DNA of 7,107 nt from Opitutia bacterium UBA6410 (GCA_002437405.1 DJPO01000008.1:1-7107), one strand, 5' to 3'. Positions 1 through 6,983 are shown, counted from the first letter of the stretch. Made by a program: numbers and translations. The notes: a model not told the origin generated them from the sequence alone.

Positions 1-227
1 TTCGGACACCTATATCGACGCGCTTTTATTATTACATTGTATATTTGCCCATCTATCGACGCTACTTTCGCCTTCCTATAATAATGATCGTAAAACACAA
101 CATCTCTGTGCCCACATCCGCGACAAGACGGTATACCGTCTTGTTTGTATTCCAACCTCGCAAAAAAGTCTCGACCTTTTCGCCAACTTCGTATTACTCT
201 ATAAAAACTAAATAGCATAAGAGGCAT
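1..227 (-). CDS. Transposase N-terminus, ISL3-like zinc-ribbon domain (partial, runs off left edge)
   Basis: The minus strand has an open frame from about base 375 to base 1 with no stop. It can start at ATG 281, 227 or 218. I chose 227 because an AGAGGA lies 13 bases upstream, whereas ATG 281 adds a very polar, low-complexity stretch and has AGAGGG directly abutting it. Counting from ATG 227, about 75 residues are visible. They include a CRGCGH zinc-knuckle (CxxC at residues 35 and 38), then FYDHYYRK, then KARRYRCP with a third Cys near residue 74. This order (CxxCG, a basic tyrosine-rich turn, SIDG, RRYRC) is the pattern of the zf-ISL3 domain at the front of ISL3-family DDE transposases, which binds the element's ends. 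The catalytic DDE domain would lie outside the window, so family and integrity cannot be confirmed. The frame is not a shadow of a larger gene. Other zinc-ribbon transposase families remain possible. Confidence 0.62.
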   Translation of the reverse strand, partial: MPLMLFSFYRVIRSWRKGRDFFARLEYKQDGIPSCRGCGHRDVVFYDHYYRKAKVASIDGQIYNVIIKARRYRCP

Positions 228-262
228 TGTAGGACTTTCGTCCTCTTTGCCTCCCTTTTTTT
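221..262 (+). terminator. Two-part hairpin plus T tract beside the transposase start
   Basis: An outer stem GAGGCA (221-226) pairs with TGCCTC (248-253). An inner stem AGGAC (231-235) pairs with GTCCT (240-244) across a TTTC loop. Seven T follow at 256-262. Read rightward this is a plausible intrinsic terminator. Read leftward, the same stems contain the AGAGGA and the ATG at 227 of the transposase, so they could mask its ribosome binding site in read-through transcripts. Confidence 0.55.
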
Positions 263-317
263 CTGCTTCTTCTACCCTCATCCCTCTATCTTTGACGATG
301 AGCGGTAAAATTTGGGG

Positions 318-348
318 GCAATCTCTCCTGTGAGATTGCTTTTCTTTT
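318..348 (+). terminator. Hairpin with T-rich tail, rightward terminator
   Basis: A perfect 8-bp stem GCAATCTC (318-325) pairs with GAGATTGC (332-339) around a TCCTGT loop. It is followed by TTTTCTTTT. It would stop rightward transcription leaving the insertion-sequence region before it reaches the CreD-like gene. It could instead be part of the element's end. Confidence 0.5.
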
Positions 349-497
349 GAAATCAGTCCCGCGCGGGAAGTTGCTTTTTGGGTTAATTAAATGGAGTGCG
401 CTTTTTTTTGTGTATTTTTTTGCGCGTGGTTGGAGATTTTTCCATAAAACGCGAATAGAGGGTATAGAATATTTTTACGCAAAAAAAGGACTCATCT
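349..497 (+). promoter_or_regulatory. AT-rich leader and presumed promoter of the CreD-like gene
   Basis: This non-coding stretch has a 12-bp palindrome TCCCGCGCGGGA (357-368) and T runs at 402-409 and 415-421. A -10-like TATAGAAT sits at 463-470. No good -35 box lies at the right distance, so the promoter is only tentative. An AGGA (487-490) lies 7 bases before the ATG at 498 and decides that start. Confidence 0.35.
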
Positions 498-1697
498 ATG
501 ACCACGGGAAATTTCAATAATACTGAAAATTCAAAAAAATCGGGCGACGAAAATAGGTCGGCGTATATTTTCGCCATTTTGGCAGCCCAAGTGATGGCGG
601 TAGCAGCCATCTGCATGATTCTTTTCGGAAGGGAAGGGTCGTATTCAAGAGCGCAGAGCGAAATTAACTCGATGTGGGGGTACTCGCAAGTTATTTCATC
701 TGTATACACATACGATTATCAAAAAGGAGTCTATCAGTCTCCGAAAAACATAAAAATGCGCACCGAACTTTTGCCCGAAATTCGGTATCGTGGTATTTAC
801 AAGACCGTTTTGTATACGGCAAACGTGTCGGTAAATGCAGATTTTAAGAAAATCGAAGGCGATGCTCCGTCGATTTTCTTCAAGGTTGCAGACGCGTCGG
901 GCGTAGTATCGGTGTCGGCGAAAATAGACGGGCGCGACGCCAATATTTCTTTCAACGAAGATAAATATGCCTTCGAATTGCCGATTCCCGCGGAGGCGGC
1001 AAAGAACGGGCTGAAGCTCGATTTGTCCGTCGTTTTGCGCGGCAGCGAAAGTTTTAAATACGCCCCGCTCGACACCGCAGGCGAGTACGAAATTCATTCG
1101 AAATGGGATTCCCCGAAATTCGTCGGCGCGATGCTTCCCGATACGCGCACGATTTCCGACGGCAGTTTTTCCGCGCAGTGGCGTTTGGGCTCTTTGTTTA
1201 AAATCACTCCAAAAGTCCCCGAAAAATTCGACGCAGCTTCTACGCGGACTTTCGGAGTTGACGTAATCGTGCCGTTAATGCCGTATGCAAAACTTTGGAG
1301 GTTGAATTCCTACTCGTATTTCTTTGTCGCAATATTTATGGCGATTTTGATGTTGGCCGAACGCGCCGCAAAGACAAAGTTGCACAACTGCCAGTTGGCG
1401 GTTGCGGCGACGGTCTTCCCGCTCTTCTATCTCCTGACGCTTTCGAGTTCGGAGTATATCGGCTTTACGGCGAGCTTTGCGATATGCGCGGCGGTCACCA
1501 CTTTGATGGTATCGGTTTACGCGTTCGCGGCGTTTGGCAACCGCAGGGCGGCGTCGGTCGTGCTATTCTCGAACATTGCGGCGTATTCGGTAATTTACAC
1601 GCTTACGACAGTGTCCGCTTCGTTGCTTTTGGGCAGCATATTTGTGGCGGTGCTCGTGATTTTGGCGATGTGCTGCACGGCGAAAATGAAGAAATAG
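498..1697 (+). CDS. creD: CreD-family inner-membrane protein
   Basis: A 399-residue protein resembling CreD (cell envelope integrity/inner membrane protein CreD family). In enterics CreD belongs to the CreBC regulon, and its loss or overproduction changes envelope and beta-lactam/colicin phenotypes; its biochemical role is unknown. One N-terminal membrane segment (about 22-44) is followed by a large extracytoplasmic domain (about 45-268). Five membrane segments then follow at about 271-289, 299-316, 321-345, 350-370 and 374-394. Family-like stretches include the GSFSAQW motif (222-228), the FGVDVIVP segment just before the membrane bundle, and the LTLSSSEYIGFTASF loop, which lines up with the enteric LALSEHTGFT region. 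It is shorter than the roughly 450-residue E. coli protein, mostly through a shorter periplasmic domain and C-terminus. The start has AGGA at a 7-base spacing. No creA, creB or creC neighbours are present. It probably shares a transcript with the SDR gene 92 bp downstream. Family assignment is strong; function is not known. Confidence 0.87.
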   Translation: MTTGNFNNTENSKKSGDENRSAYIFAILAAQVMAVAAICMILFGREGSYSRAQSEINSMWGYSQVISSVYTYDYQKGVYQSPKNIKMRTELLPEIRYRGIYKTVLYTANVSVNADFKKIEGDAPSIFFKVADASGVVSVSAKIDGRDANISFNEDKYAFELPIPAEAAKNGLKLDLSVVLRGSESFKYAPLDTAGEYEIHSKWDSPKFVGAMLPDTRTISDGSFSAQWRLGSLFKITPKVPEKFDAASTRTFGVDVIVPLMPYAKLWRLNSYSYFFVAIFMAILMLAERAAKTKLHNCQLAVAATVFPLFYLLTLSSSEYIGFTASFAICAAVTTLMVSVYAFAAFGNRRAASVVLFSNIAAYSVIYTLTTVSASLLLGSIFVAVLVILAMCCTAKMKK

Positions 1698-1789
1698 CCG
1701 ATTCTGGGATTTGCCGAGCGCATTTCCCCGAACCGCCGTTTGGCACAATCGTTCTTGCAAAATTTTTTGCGGGCGGGTAGGGTTGGCGC

Positions 1790-2512
1790 ATGAATATTTT
1801 GGTGACCGGTTGTTCGCGCGGGTTGGGGCTTGAAATTTGTCGCCTTCTGCTCTCGCGCGGGCACAATGTTTACGCCGTCGCGCGTTCGTATTCCGACGAA
1901 TTCAGGGCGCTCGACGGCAAGTTTGCGGGAGACCTGTTTTTCAAAAAATTCGACCTCTCTCAAACGGAGCGCGTCTACGAGGACGTTTTCAAAAATTTTA
2001 TCACGAACGACGTGAGGCTCGACGGCGTGGTCAACAACGCCGCTGTCGCGTACGACGACATCATAACGAACCTGAATCTCGAAAAGCTCAAGGCGATGTA
2101 CGATGTCAACGTTTTCACCCCGATGGCGATAACAAAGTATGCAATCCGCCAGATGCTTTTGCATCGAAATGCGGGTAGCGTTGTCCACATTTCCTCGATT
2201 AGCGCACACACGGGCTACAAGGGGCTTGCGATGTACGCTTCGGGGAAGGGGGCGCTGGAGGCGTTTTCGAAAAACACCGCGCGCGAGTGGGGCGGATACT
2301 CGATTCGCAGCAACACCGTAGTTGCGGGATTTATGGAGACCGCGATGAGCTCGACGCTTTCCGACGAACAAAAGGAGAGGATTTTCAACCGAACGAGCTT
2401 GAAGTCCGCCGTCGATGTCGCGTCTGTCGCCGAAACCGTCGCGTTTTTGCTTTCGGACGATGCGCGGTCGATTACGGGGCAGAACGTTTTTGTGGACAAC
2501 GGAACGATTTAA
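1790..2512 (+). CDS. Short-chain dehydrogenase/reductase, FabG-like
   Basis: A 240-residue classical SDR, close to the 244 residues usual for FabG, that reduces or oxidises a carbonyl/alcohol with a nicotinamide cofactor in the cytoplasm. The Rossmann motif TGCSRGLG is at 6-13 and the NNAA motif at 82-85. The structural Asn is N107. The catalytic triad is S136, Y149 and K153 in YASGK, with Ser exactly 13 residues before Tyr as in FabG. R10 and R32 at the cofactor pocket favour NADPH. The C-terminal SITGQNVFVDNG matches the FabG-type ending. The start is the first ATG of the frame, giving a normal-length N-terminus directly at the first beta strand; upstream is only a weak G-rich site (GGGCGGGTAGGG). 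No terminator is seen in the 92-bp gap after the CreD-like gene, so co-transcription is likely. No acyl carrier protein or other lipid gene is nearby, so the substrate cannot be named. The 3-oxoacyl-ACP reductase role is only one option. Confidence 0.9.
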   Translation: MNILVTGCSRGLGLEICRLLLSRGHNVYAVARSYSDEFRALDGKFAGDLFFKKFDLSQTERVYEDVFKNFITNDVRLDGVVNNAAVAYDDIITNLNLEKLKAMYDVNVFTPMAITKYAIRQMLLHRNAGSVVHISSISAHTGYKGLAMYASGKGALEAFSKNTAREWGGYSIRSNTVVAGFMETAMSSTLSDEQKERIFNRTSLKSAVDVASVAETVAFLLSDDARSITGQNVFVDNGTI

Positions 2513-2541
2513 ATTGCCCTGTTCGGCGGAAATTGGGGCGC

Positions 2542-2572
2542 AAAAAAGCGGGAGAATTCTCCCGCTTTTTTT
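2542..2572. terminator. Bidirectional terminator, perfect 30-bp palindrome
   Basis: AAAAAAGCGGGAGAA (2542-2556) is followed by its exact reverse complement (2557-2571), with one further T at 2572. A GC-rich 9-10 bp stem is thus flanked by an A run on the left and a T run on the right, so either RNA strand ends in a U tract. It sits 30 bases after the SDR stop and 26 bases before the end of the convergent GH2 gene, serving both. Confidence 0.93.
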
Positions 2573-2597
2573 ATTTTTGTTCCGTGCGCGTTTTCGA

Positions 2598-4427
2598 TTA
2601 TTTGCCGAAGACGTTGGAGAGTTTGAGGTTTGCCTCGCGGACTTTCTTTTCGTCGAATTTTATCACCTTTCTGTCGTAGGTCATCAGCCCGTTTGTTTCG
2701 AGCTCGACGTCCGTGGTTTGCGTATAAATCGCGCCCTGACAGCCGAATTCCGCCATTTTTATGAAGTGGTTTGTAAGGTTGATAAACGCCTCGGTCGCCT
2801 TTTCGGGCGTGCGCGACTTCCCGTAGCCCCAGTTGTTTTTTTCGCTCCACTGATGCCCCTGTATTTGGCAGTTTATTCCGCCGTATTCGCCGATTACGTT
2901 GAGCTTTTTGCCGTCGAAGAGCGCCATTGTCGGGCGTCCGTAGTCGTGGGTATCGAGCACGTCGCCGCAGTCGAAGAAGTTGCCGCCGCTCGCAGCGTTG
3001 ACGAGTCGGGTCGGATCGAGTTGCTTGGTCCATTCGGCGATTTCGACCGTATCGAACTGTCCCCAGTTTTCGTTGAAAGGTACCCATATTGCAATGCACG
3101 GATACGATTCGAGCGACTCGATGATTTCGCGCCATTCTTTTTTATAATTTTGAGCCGCCCATTCATTCGGCTTTTGCGTTTCGCCTTTGAAGTAGGAGCG
3201 CGGCTGCCATTGTTTGTATTCTCCCGCAAATTGCGCGGGCATATCCTGCCAGACGACAATCCCCATTCTGTCGCAGTATGTGTACCAGCGAGCGGGTTCG
3301 ACTTTGATGTGCTTGCGGATTGAATTAAACCCGAAATCCTTTGTTTTTTGAATGTCGAAGCGCAGTGCTTCGTCGGTGGGCGCGGTATAGAGCCCGTCGG
3401 GCCAGTAGCCTTGGTCGAGGAGTCCGAACGAAAAGAACTTATGGTTGTTGAGCTGGAATTCGCGATTTGCCCATTTGCTTAGTTCTTTTAAGGCGAATTT
3501 GCGCATACCCGCGTAGCTTTTGATTTCGTCGACTTTCCGCCCGTCCTTCGAGAGGGTGATTTCGAGGTCGTAGAGGAACGGCGATTTTGGCGACCAAAGC
3601 TTCGGGTTGGCGACGGGAATGTTTGCTATTTTGTTCGCGGGGGCGGACGCTTCGGCGACGACTTTGCCGTTGTCGAGAACTTTTATGTTTGCGACGGCTT
3701 TGGGGTCTGCGCTGCTTACGGTTATCGCGAAGCTCGAGGAGTCTAAGTCGGGGGTGATTTTGAGCTTGGAAATGTGCGTTGCGGAAACGGGTTCGAGCCA
3801 CACGGTCTGCCAGATGCCCGACACGGGGGTGTAGAAAATTCCCTCGGGCTTGGGCCTTTGTTTGCCGTGCGGGAGGACTCCGCCCGTGGAGTCCCAAACG
3901 CGGACTGCGAGCGTATTTTTGCCGTCTTTGAGGCTTTTTGTGATGTCGAAGCTAAAGGGAGTGTATCCGCCCGTATGTTCGCCGATTTTCGCGCCGTTGA
4001 CGAACACTTCCGCTTTCCAGTCAACCGCGCCGAAATTCAGCAGAATGTTTTTACCTTTCCAGTCGGCGGGTATTTCGATTGAACGTTCGTACCAAAGACT
4101 CTTTCTTTCGCCCAACATTTTTCCGACGCCCGAAAGCGACGATTCCACCGCGAACGGGACGAGTATTTGCCCGTCGAATTTGTCTGGGCGCGGGGCGTCC
4201 TTGGCGGTAATGGCGTAGTCCCAGAGTCCGTTTAGATTCAGCCACTGCGCGCGTTCCATTATCGGGCGCGGATATTCGGGCAGGGCGTTTTGCGGACTTA
4301 CTTTTTCCGCCCACGCGGTTTTGATTTTGTCGCCTGCAGGCTTCCAGTCGGCAAAGGCGGTAGTCGAATAAAATGCGGCGGAGAGTGCCGCGACGGCGGT
4401 AATCAGTTTTCTCATATGTATATTCAT
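2598..4427 (-). CDS. Secreted glycoside hydrolase family 2 enzyme (beta-galactosidase/beta-glucuronidase type)
   Basis: A 609-residue retaining beta-glycosidase of GH2. A Sec signal peptide covers about residues 5-26, with predicted cleavage AFA|D. A jelly-roll sugar-binding domain (about 55-215) contains YPRPIMERAQWLNLNGLWDY and LWYERSIEIP. An immunoglobulin-like domain (about 216-310) and a TIM barrel (about 312-600) follow. The acid/base is E453 in FNENWGQ and the nucleophile is E514 in VIGEYGG, both at the expected places. Near the end, QGAIYTQTTDVELETNG is a stretch often seen in this GH2 group. It is much shorter than LacZ (about 1,020 residues) and lacks the extra C-terminal domains. 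The sequence does not say whether it removes galactose, glucuronic acid or another sugar. Two in-frame ATGs (4427 and 4415) are possible. The second gives a standard signal peptide and a workable leader behind the likely promoter; neither has a Shine-Dalgarno site. It is divergent from the GH78 gene, suggesting joint regulation. Confidence 0.93.
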   Translation of the reverse strand: MNIHMRKLITAVAALSAAFYSTTAFADWKPAGDKIKTAWAEKVSPQNALPEYPRPIMERAQWLNLNGLWDYAITAKDAPRPDKFDGQILVPFAVESSLSGVGKMLGERKSLWYERSIEIPADWKGKNILLNFGAVDWKAEVFVNGAKIGEHTGGYTPFSFDITKSLKDGKNTLAVRVWDSTGGVLPHGKQRPKPEGIFYTPVSGIWQTVWLEPVSATHISKLKITPDLDSSSFAITVSSADPKAVANIKVLDNGKVVAEASAPANKIANIPVANPKLWSPKSPFLYDLEITLSKDGRKVDEIKSYAGMRKFALKELSKWANREFQLNNHKFFSFGLLDQGYWPDGLYTAPTDEALRFDIQKTKDFGFNSIRKHIKVEPARWYTYCDRMGIVVWQDMPAQFAGEYKQWQPRSYFKGETQKPNEWAAQNYKKEWREIIESLESYPCIAIWVPFNENWGQFDTVEIAEWTKQLDPTRLVNAASGGNFFDCGDVLDTHDYGRPTMALFDGKKLNVIGEYGGINCQIQGHQWSEKNNWGYGKSRTPEKATEAFINLTNHFIKMAEFGCQGAIYTQTTDVELETNGLMTYDRKVIKFDEKKVREANLKLSNVFGK

Positions 4428-4436
4428 ATGGGAGAA

Positions 4437-4465
4437 TCTTTATTGGACGGAATCAGTCTTGTAAA
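4437..4465 (-). promoter_or_regulatory. Candidate sigma-70-like promoter for the GH2 gene
   Basis: On the minus strand TTTACA (4465-4460, 5 of 6 to consensus) lies 17 bases before TAAAGA (4442-4437, a weak -10). Transcription would begin near 4430. That leaves only about 3 bases before ATG 4427 but about 15 before ATG 4415, which favours the second start. Confidence 0.35.
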
Positions 4466-4506
4466 GAAAAAATTGCGGTTCGCGCCGCCTTGTTGGATTT
4501 TTTTGC

Positions 4507-4535
4507 TTGCCTTGTGTTTTGTTGGGGGGTTAAAT
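4507..4535 (+). promoter_or_regulatory. Weak candidate promoter for the GH78 gene
   Basis: TTGCCT (4507-4512) and TTAAAT (4530-4535) are 17 bases apart; each matches consensus at 4 of 6 positions. A purine-rich AAGGGAG (4562-4568) lies 12 bases before the ATG at 4581, a longish but usable Shine-Dalgarno spacing. A G6 run (4524-4529) sits directly before the -10-like box. Confidence 0.22.
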
Positions 4536-4580
4536 GATTTTTTAAAGAACACGAATACATGAAGGGAGAATTTTGACTCT

Positions 4581-6983
4581 ATGAAAAAGATTGCGGCAAT
4601 GATTTCGGCGTGCGCGGCTGCGTTTTCGCTTTGCGCAGCTGCCGAAAAATCGTACGATGTACGGATTTGGGACAATTATCCGATAAAGGAAAACGCGAAA
4701 ATCTGGGAAAACGTCCCGCAGATTTTGAAAGAGGCAAAGTGGATTTGGCCGAGCCCGTATCTCAACGTCGACATCACGAATTCCTACGCGCTGTTCCGCT
4801 CGCCGTTCGTGCTCGACACTGTTCCGCAAAAGGCGGTTTTGTACATCACGGCCGACCAGTACTACCGCCTCTACGTCAACGGAAAATTCATCTGCAAAGG
4901 CCCCGCAAGAGGCTATCAAAAATCGTGGCCGTATGACGAAGTCGATATCGCTCCGTATCTGCAAAAGGGCAAAAATACCATTGCCGTGCGCGCCTACAAT
5001 GCCGGTCGCGACACGTTCGGATACATCTCCGAGGGCTGGGCGGGCGTGATTTACGGCGTCGATTTGGGCGGCGGAAAGAAAATTCTGACGAACTCCAAAA
5101 CCAAGTGCATAAGAGAGGACTGGTGCGACAGAGACACCGTTCCCTACTCGATGCAGCTGAACAATCAGGAGCATATCGATATGCGCAAAGCCCCCACGGA
5201 AGCGTGGAAGTTCTACGATTTCGACGACTCCAAGTGGGTTGTGTCCGACAACGAGGGAATTTGGAATAAAATGCCCTACTACACGTTCGAACCGCGCTTT
5301 ACGCCTTTCGAAGAATGGAAGATTATCGAGTCCCCCAAGCTTATCGGCGAAAACTCGGGCAAGACTTTTTCGGAGGACGAACGAGTCCGCAACATCAACG
5401 TCCTGATTTCCAACGAAGACCAGTCCCACAAGAGCGCGCACAACAACGGCGATACGATTACCGTTCCGCCGTCGCCCAAGGGCACGTTCCGCAGCTACCT
5501 CTTCGACTTGGGGCGCGTGCAAATCGGCGTCCCGATTCTCGAAGTCAGGGGCGCAAAGGGCGGCGAAATCATCGACATTACGATGGACGAACGCGTCTTG
5601 GACAACCTCGTGCTACGCAACAACTACAAGCAGCATTGCGCGGTCTCCATCGGCAGCCGCATGATTGCGCGCGCGGGCGACAACTACCACGAATTTTACC
5701 ACGCGATGGGCTCGCGCTATATGATGATTAGAGTCCGCGCCAACCCCGACTCGACGCTCGAAATCAAGCCCTCGTTCCGCTGGGAGGCGTATCCGCTCCG
5801 CTCCGACGGCAAGTTCGAGACCTCCAACCCCGCCGCCGACAAAATCTGGAAGGCGTGCGAACACACCCAGCGGCTCTGCTCGCTCGACGCCTATGTCGAC
5901 ACCCCGTGGCGCGAACAGGCGCAATGGTGGGGAGACGCGCGCGTGCAGGCGTGGAACACTTTTGCTATGTGCAACGACCCGCGTCTGCTCTGGCGCGGAA
6001 TCCGCAGCATCGCAATGCAGACGGCACCCAACGGACTGACCTACGGGCACGCCCCGACAATGGCGCACCACTGCATCTTGCCCGACTACTCGATAATCTG
6101 GATTCTCACCCTCTACGATTACTATTGGCAGACGGGCGACGCGTCGATTTTCGCGACATACGAAAAGACAATCGACGGTATTCTCTCCTACTTCGACGGC
6201 ATAACCGACGCCAACGGGCTCGCCCGCTACGACCCGCGCTACTGGCTCTTCCTCGACTGGAGTAACGTCCAGCGCGACGGCAATCCCGCGATTCTGAATC
6301 TGTGGCTCTTGTACGCCCTCGACACCGTCTCCGATGCCTGCGCCAAAAACGGCTACTCGGCGATGTCCGCAAAATACGCAGCCCGCGCAAAAGTTTTGCG
6401 CGCGGCAATCGAAAAAAACCTCGTCGTAGGCGGACTTGCAATCGACGGCATTTTGCCGAACGGCAAACCCTCGAAAAACAACGGCATTCAGGCGCAGGTT
6501 TTGGCGCGCATGACAAACCTCAAGGGCTTCGATTTCGAAAAGGCAAAGAACGAAATAATGCTCCCGTACCTGCGCGGAAAGCTTGAACTGAGCGCGCCGC
6601 CGTCGAGCTACTGGATTGTCTACCTCTACGAACTTCTCATCGACGAAGGCTACGGCAAGGAAGTCTACGCCGACATTCTCAAGCGTTGGAAGGAAATGGG
6701 CGAATACGGCTCGGCATTCGAAGGCTTCGACTGGCGGACGGGCTCGTCGTCGCACGCATGGACGGCACACCCTCTGTTCCTGATGCCGAGAATTTTGGGC
6801 GGAATCCGCCAAAAAGCGCCCGCCTGGCGCGAAGTCTCCTTCAATCCGCAAATGATTGAAGATAGCGGGAACATCGTCTACCCCACGCCGCAGGGCGACA
6901 TCAAATTCCAATGGAATAAACAACCCGACGGCACATTCGACAAAAAGCTGGAATTGCCCGCAGGCATTAAACTGGTGAAATAA
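4581..6983 (+). CDS. Secreted GH78 alpha-L-rhamnosidase-type enzyme
   Basis: An 800-residue protein of glycoside hydrolase family 78, inverting enzymes that remove terminal alpha-L-rhamnose. A Sec signal peptide covers residues 1-21 (AAA|E). Two beta-sandwich domains follow: one near 50-160 (TADQYYRLYVNGK, as in rhamnosidase N domains) and one near 300-400 (LFDLGRVQIG). The (alpha/alpha)6 catalytic barrel spans about 410-740 and a C-terminal beta-sandwich about 741-800. The motif DTPWREQAQWWGD supplies D440, E445 and D452 with the same +5/+12 spacing as the D567/E572/D579 set of Bacillus RhaB. E714 in SAFEGFD fits the general base (RhaB E841). H730 in TAHPL precedes the usual GIRQKAPAW linker. 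Length and domain order are normal, with no frameshift. The exact rhamnoside (pectic rhamnogalacturonan, arabinogalactan, flavonoid or bacterial glycan) cannot be read from sequence. It is divergently paired with the GH2 gene and ends in its own terminator. Confidence 0.93.
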   Translation: MKKIAAMISACAAAFSLCAAAEKSYDVRIWDNYPIKENAKIWENVPQILKEAKWIWPSPYLNVDITNSYALFRSPFVLDTVPQKAVLYITADQYYRLYVNGKFICKGPARGYQKSWPYDEVDIAPYLQKGKNTIAVRAYNAGRDTFGYISEGWAGVIYGVDLGGGKKILTNSKTKCIREDWCDRDTVPYSMQLNNQEHIDMRKAPTEAWKFYDFDDSKWVVSDNEGIWNKMPYYTFEPRFTPFEEWKIIESPKLIGENSGKTFSEDERVRNINVLISNEDQSHKSAHNNGDTITVPPSPKGTFRSYLFDLGRVQIGVPILEVRGAKGGEIIDITMDERVLDNLVLRNNYKQHCAVSIGSRMIARAGDNYHEFYHAMGSRYMMIRVRANPDSTLEIKPSFRWEAYPLRSDGKFETSNPAADKIWKACEHTQRLCSLDAYVDTPWREQAQWWGDARVQAWNTFAMCNDPRLLWRGIRSIAMQTAPNGLTYGHAPTMAHHCILPDYSIIWILTLYDYYWQTGDASIFATYEKTIDGILSYFDGITDANGLARYDPRYWLFLDWSNVQRDGNPAILNLWLLYALDTVSDACAKNGYSAMSAKYAARAKVLRAAIEKNLVVGGLAIDGILPNGKPSKNNGIQAQVLARMTNLKGFDFEKAKNEIMLPYLRGKLELSAPPSSYWIVYLYELLIDEGYGKEVYADILKRWKEMGEYGSAFEGFDWRTGSSSHAWTAHPLFLMPRILGGIRQKAPAWREVSFNPQMIEDSGNIVYPTPQGDIKFQWNKQPDGTFDKKLELPAGIKLVK

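Larger units (their letters stand above)
1..349 (-). mobile_element. Probable end of an insertion sequence (boundary uncertain)
   Basis: If the leftward partial transposase is real, the element's transposase-proximal end must lie between its start (218-281) and the CreD-like gene at 498. I cannot fix the boundary, because the other terminal inverted repeat and target duplication are outside the window. The hairpin at 318-339 is one candidate edge and is used here only as a provisional limit. Confidence 0.35.

Noticed and set aside
2..211. Two plus-strand frames open from the left edge to about 211, suggesting a C-terminal gene fragment
   Set aside because: Both look like random translations of a C/T-rich strand. 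The minus strand over the same bases gives a coherent zinc-ribbon transposase start, which explains the openness better.
383..709. A 108-codon minus-strand frame over the CreD-like start and its leader
   Set aside because: It is antisense to the N-terminal membrane segment of the CreD-like gene, ends in the T-rich leader, and shows no motif or ribosome site.
1295..1780. A 161-codon plus-strand frame overlapping the CreD-like C-terminus and the gap before the SDR gene
   Set aside because: The reading frame of the CreD-like gene across this region encodes well-formed membrane segments. The alternative product has no membrane or domain pattern and no ribosome site.
2415..3323. A 302-codon plus-strand frame opposite the end of the GH2 gene
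   Set aside because: It overlaps the SDR end, the bidirectional terminator and the GH2 catalytic region in antisense, and has no motif. It is a shadow frame.
4602..4613. Lipobox-like ISAC in the GH78 signal peptide, suggesting a lipoprotein
   Set aside because: The Cys is residue 11, leaving too short a hydrophobic region for a lipoprotein signal. A normal signal peptidase I site at AAA|E (residues 19-21) fits better.
5613..6923. A 436-codon open frame on the minus strand opposite the GH78 gene, with another of 326 codons at 4542-5522
   Set aside because: Both lie antisense to a gene with clear domains and catalytic residues. Their products are rich in Arg, Val, Ala and Asp with no recognisable motif, as expected when a C-ending codon bias leaves the opposite strand open.
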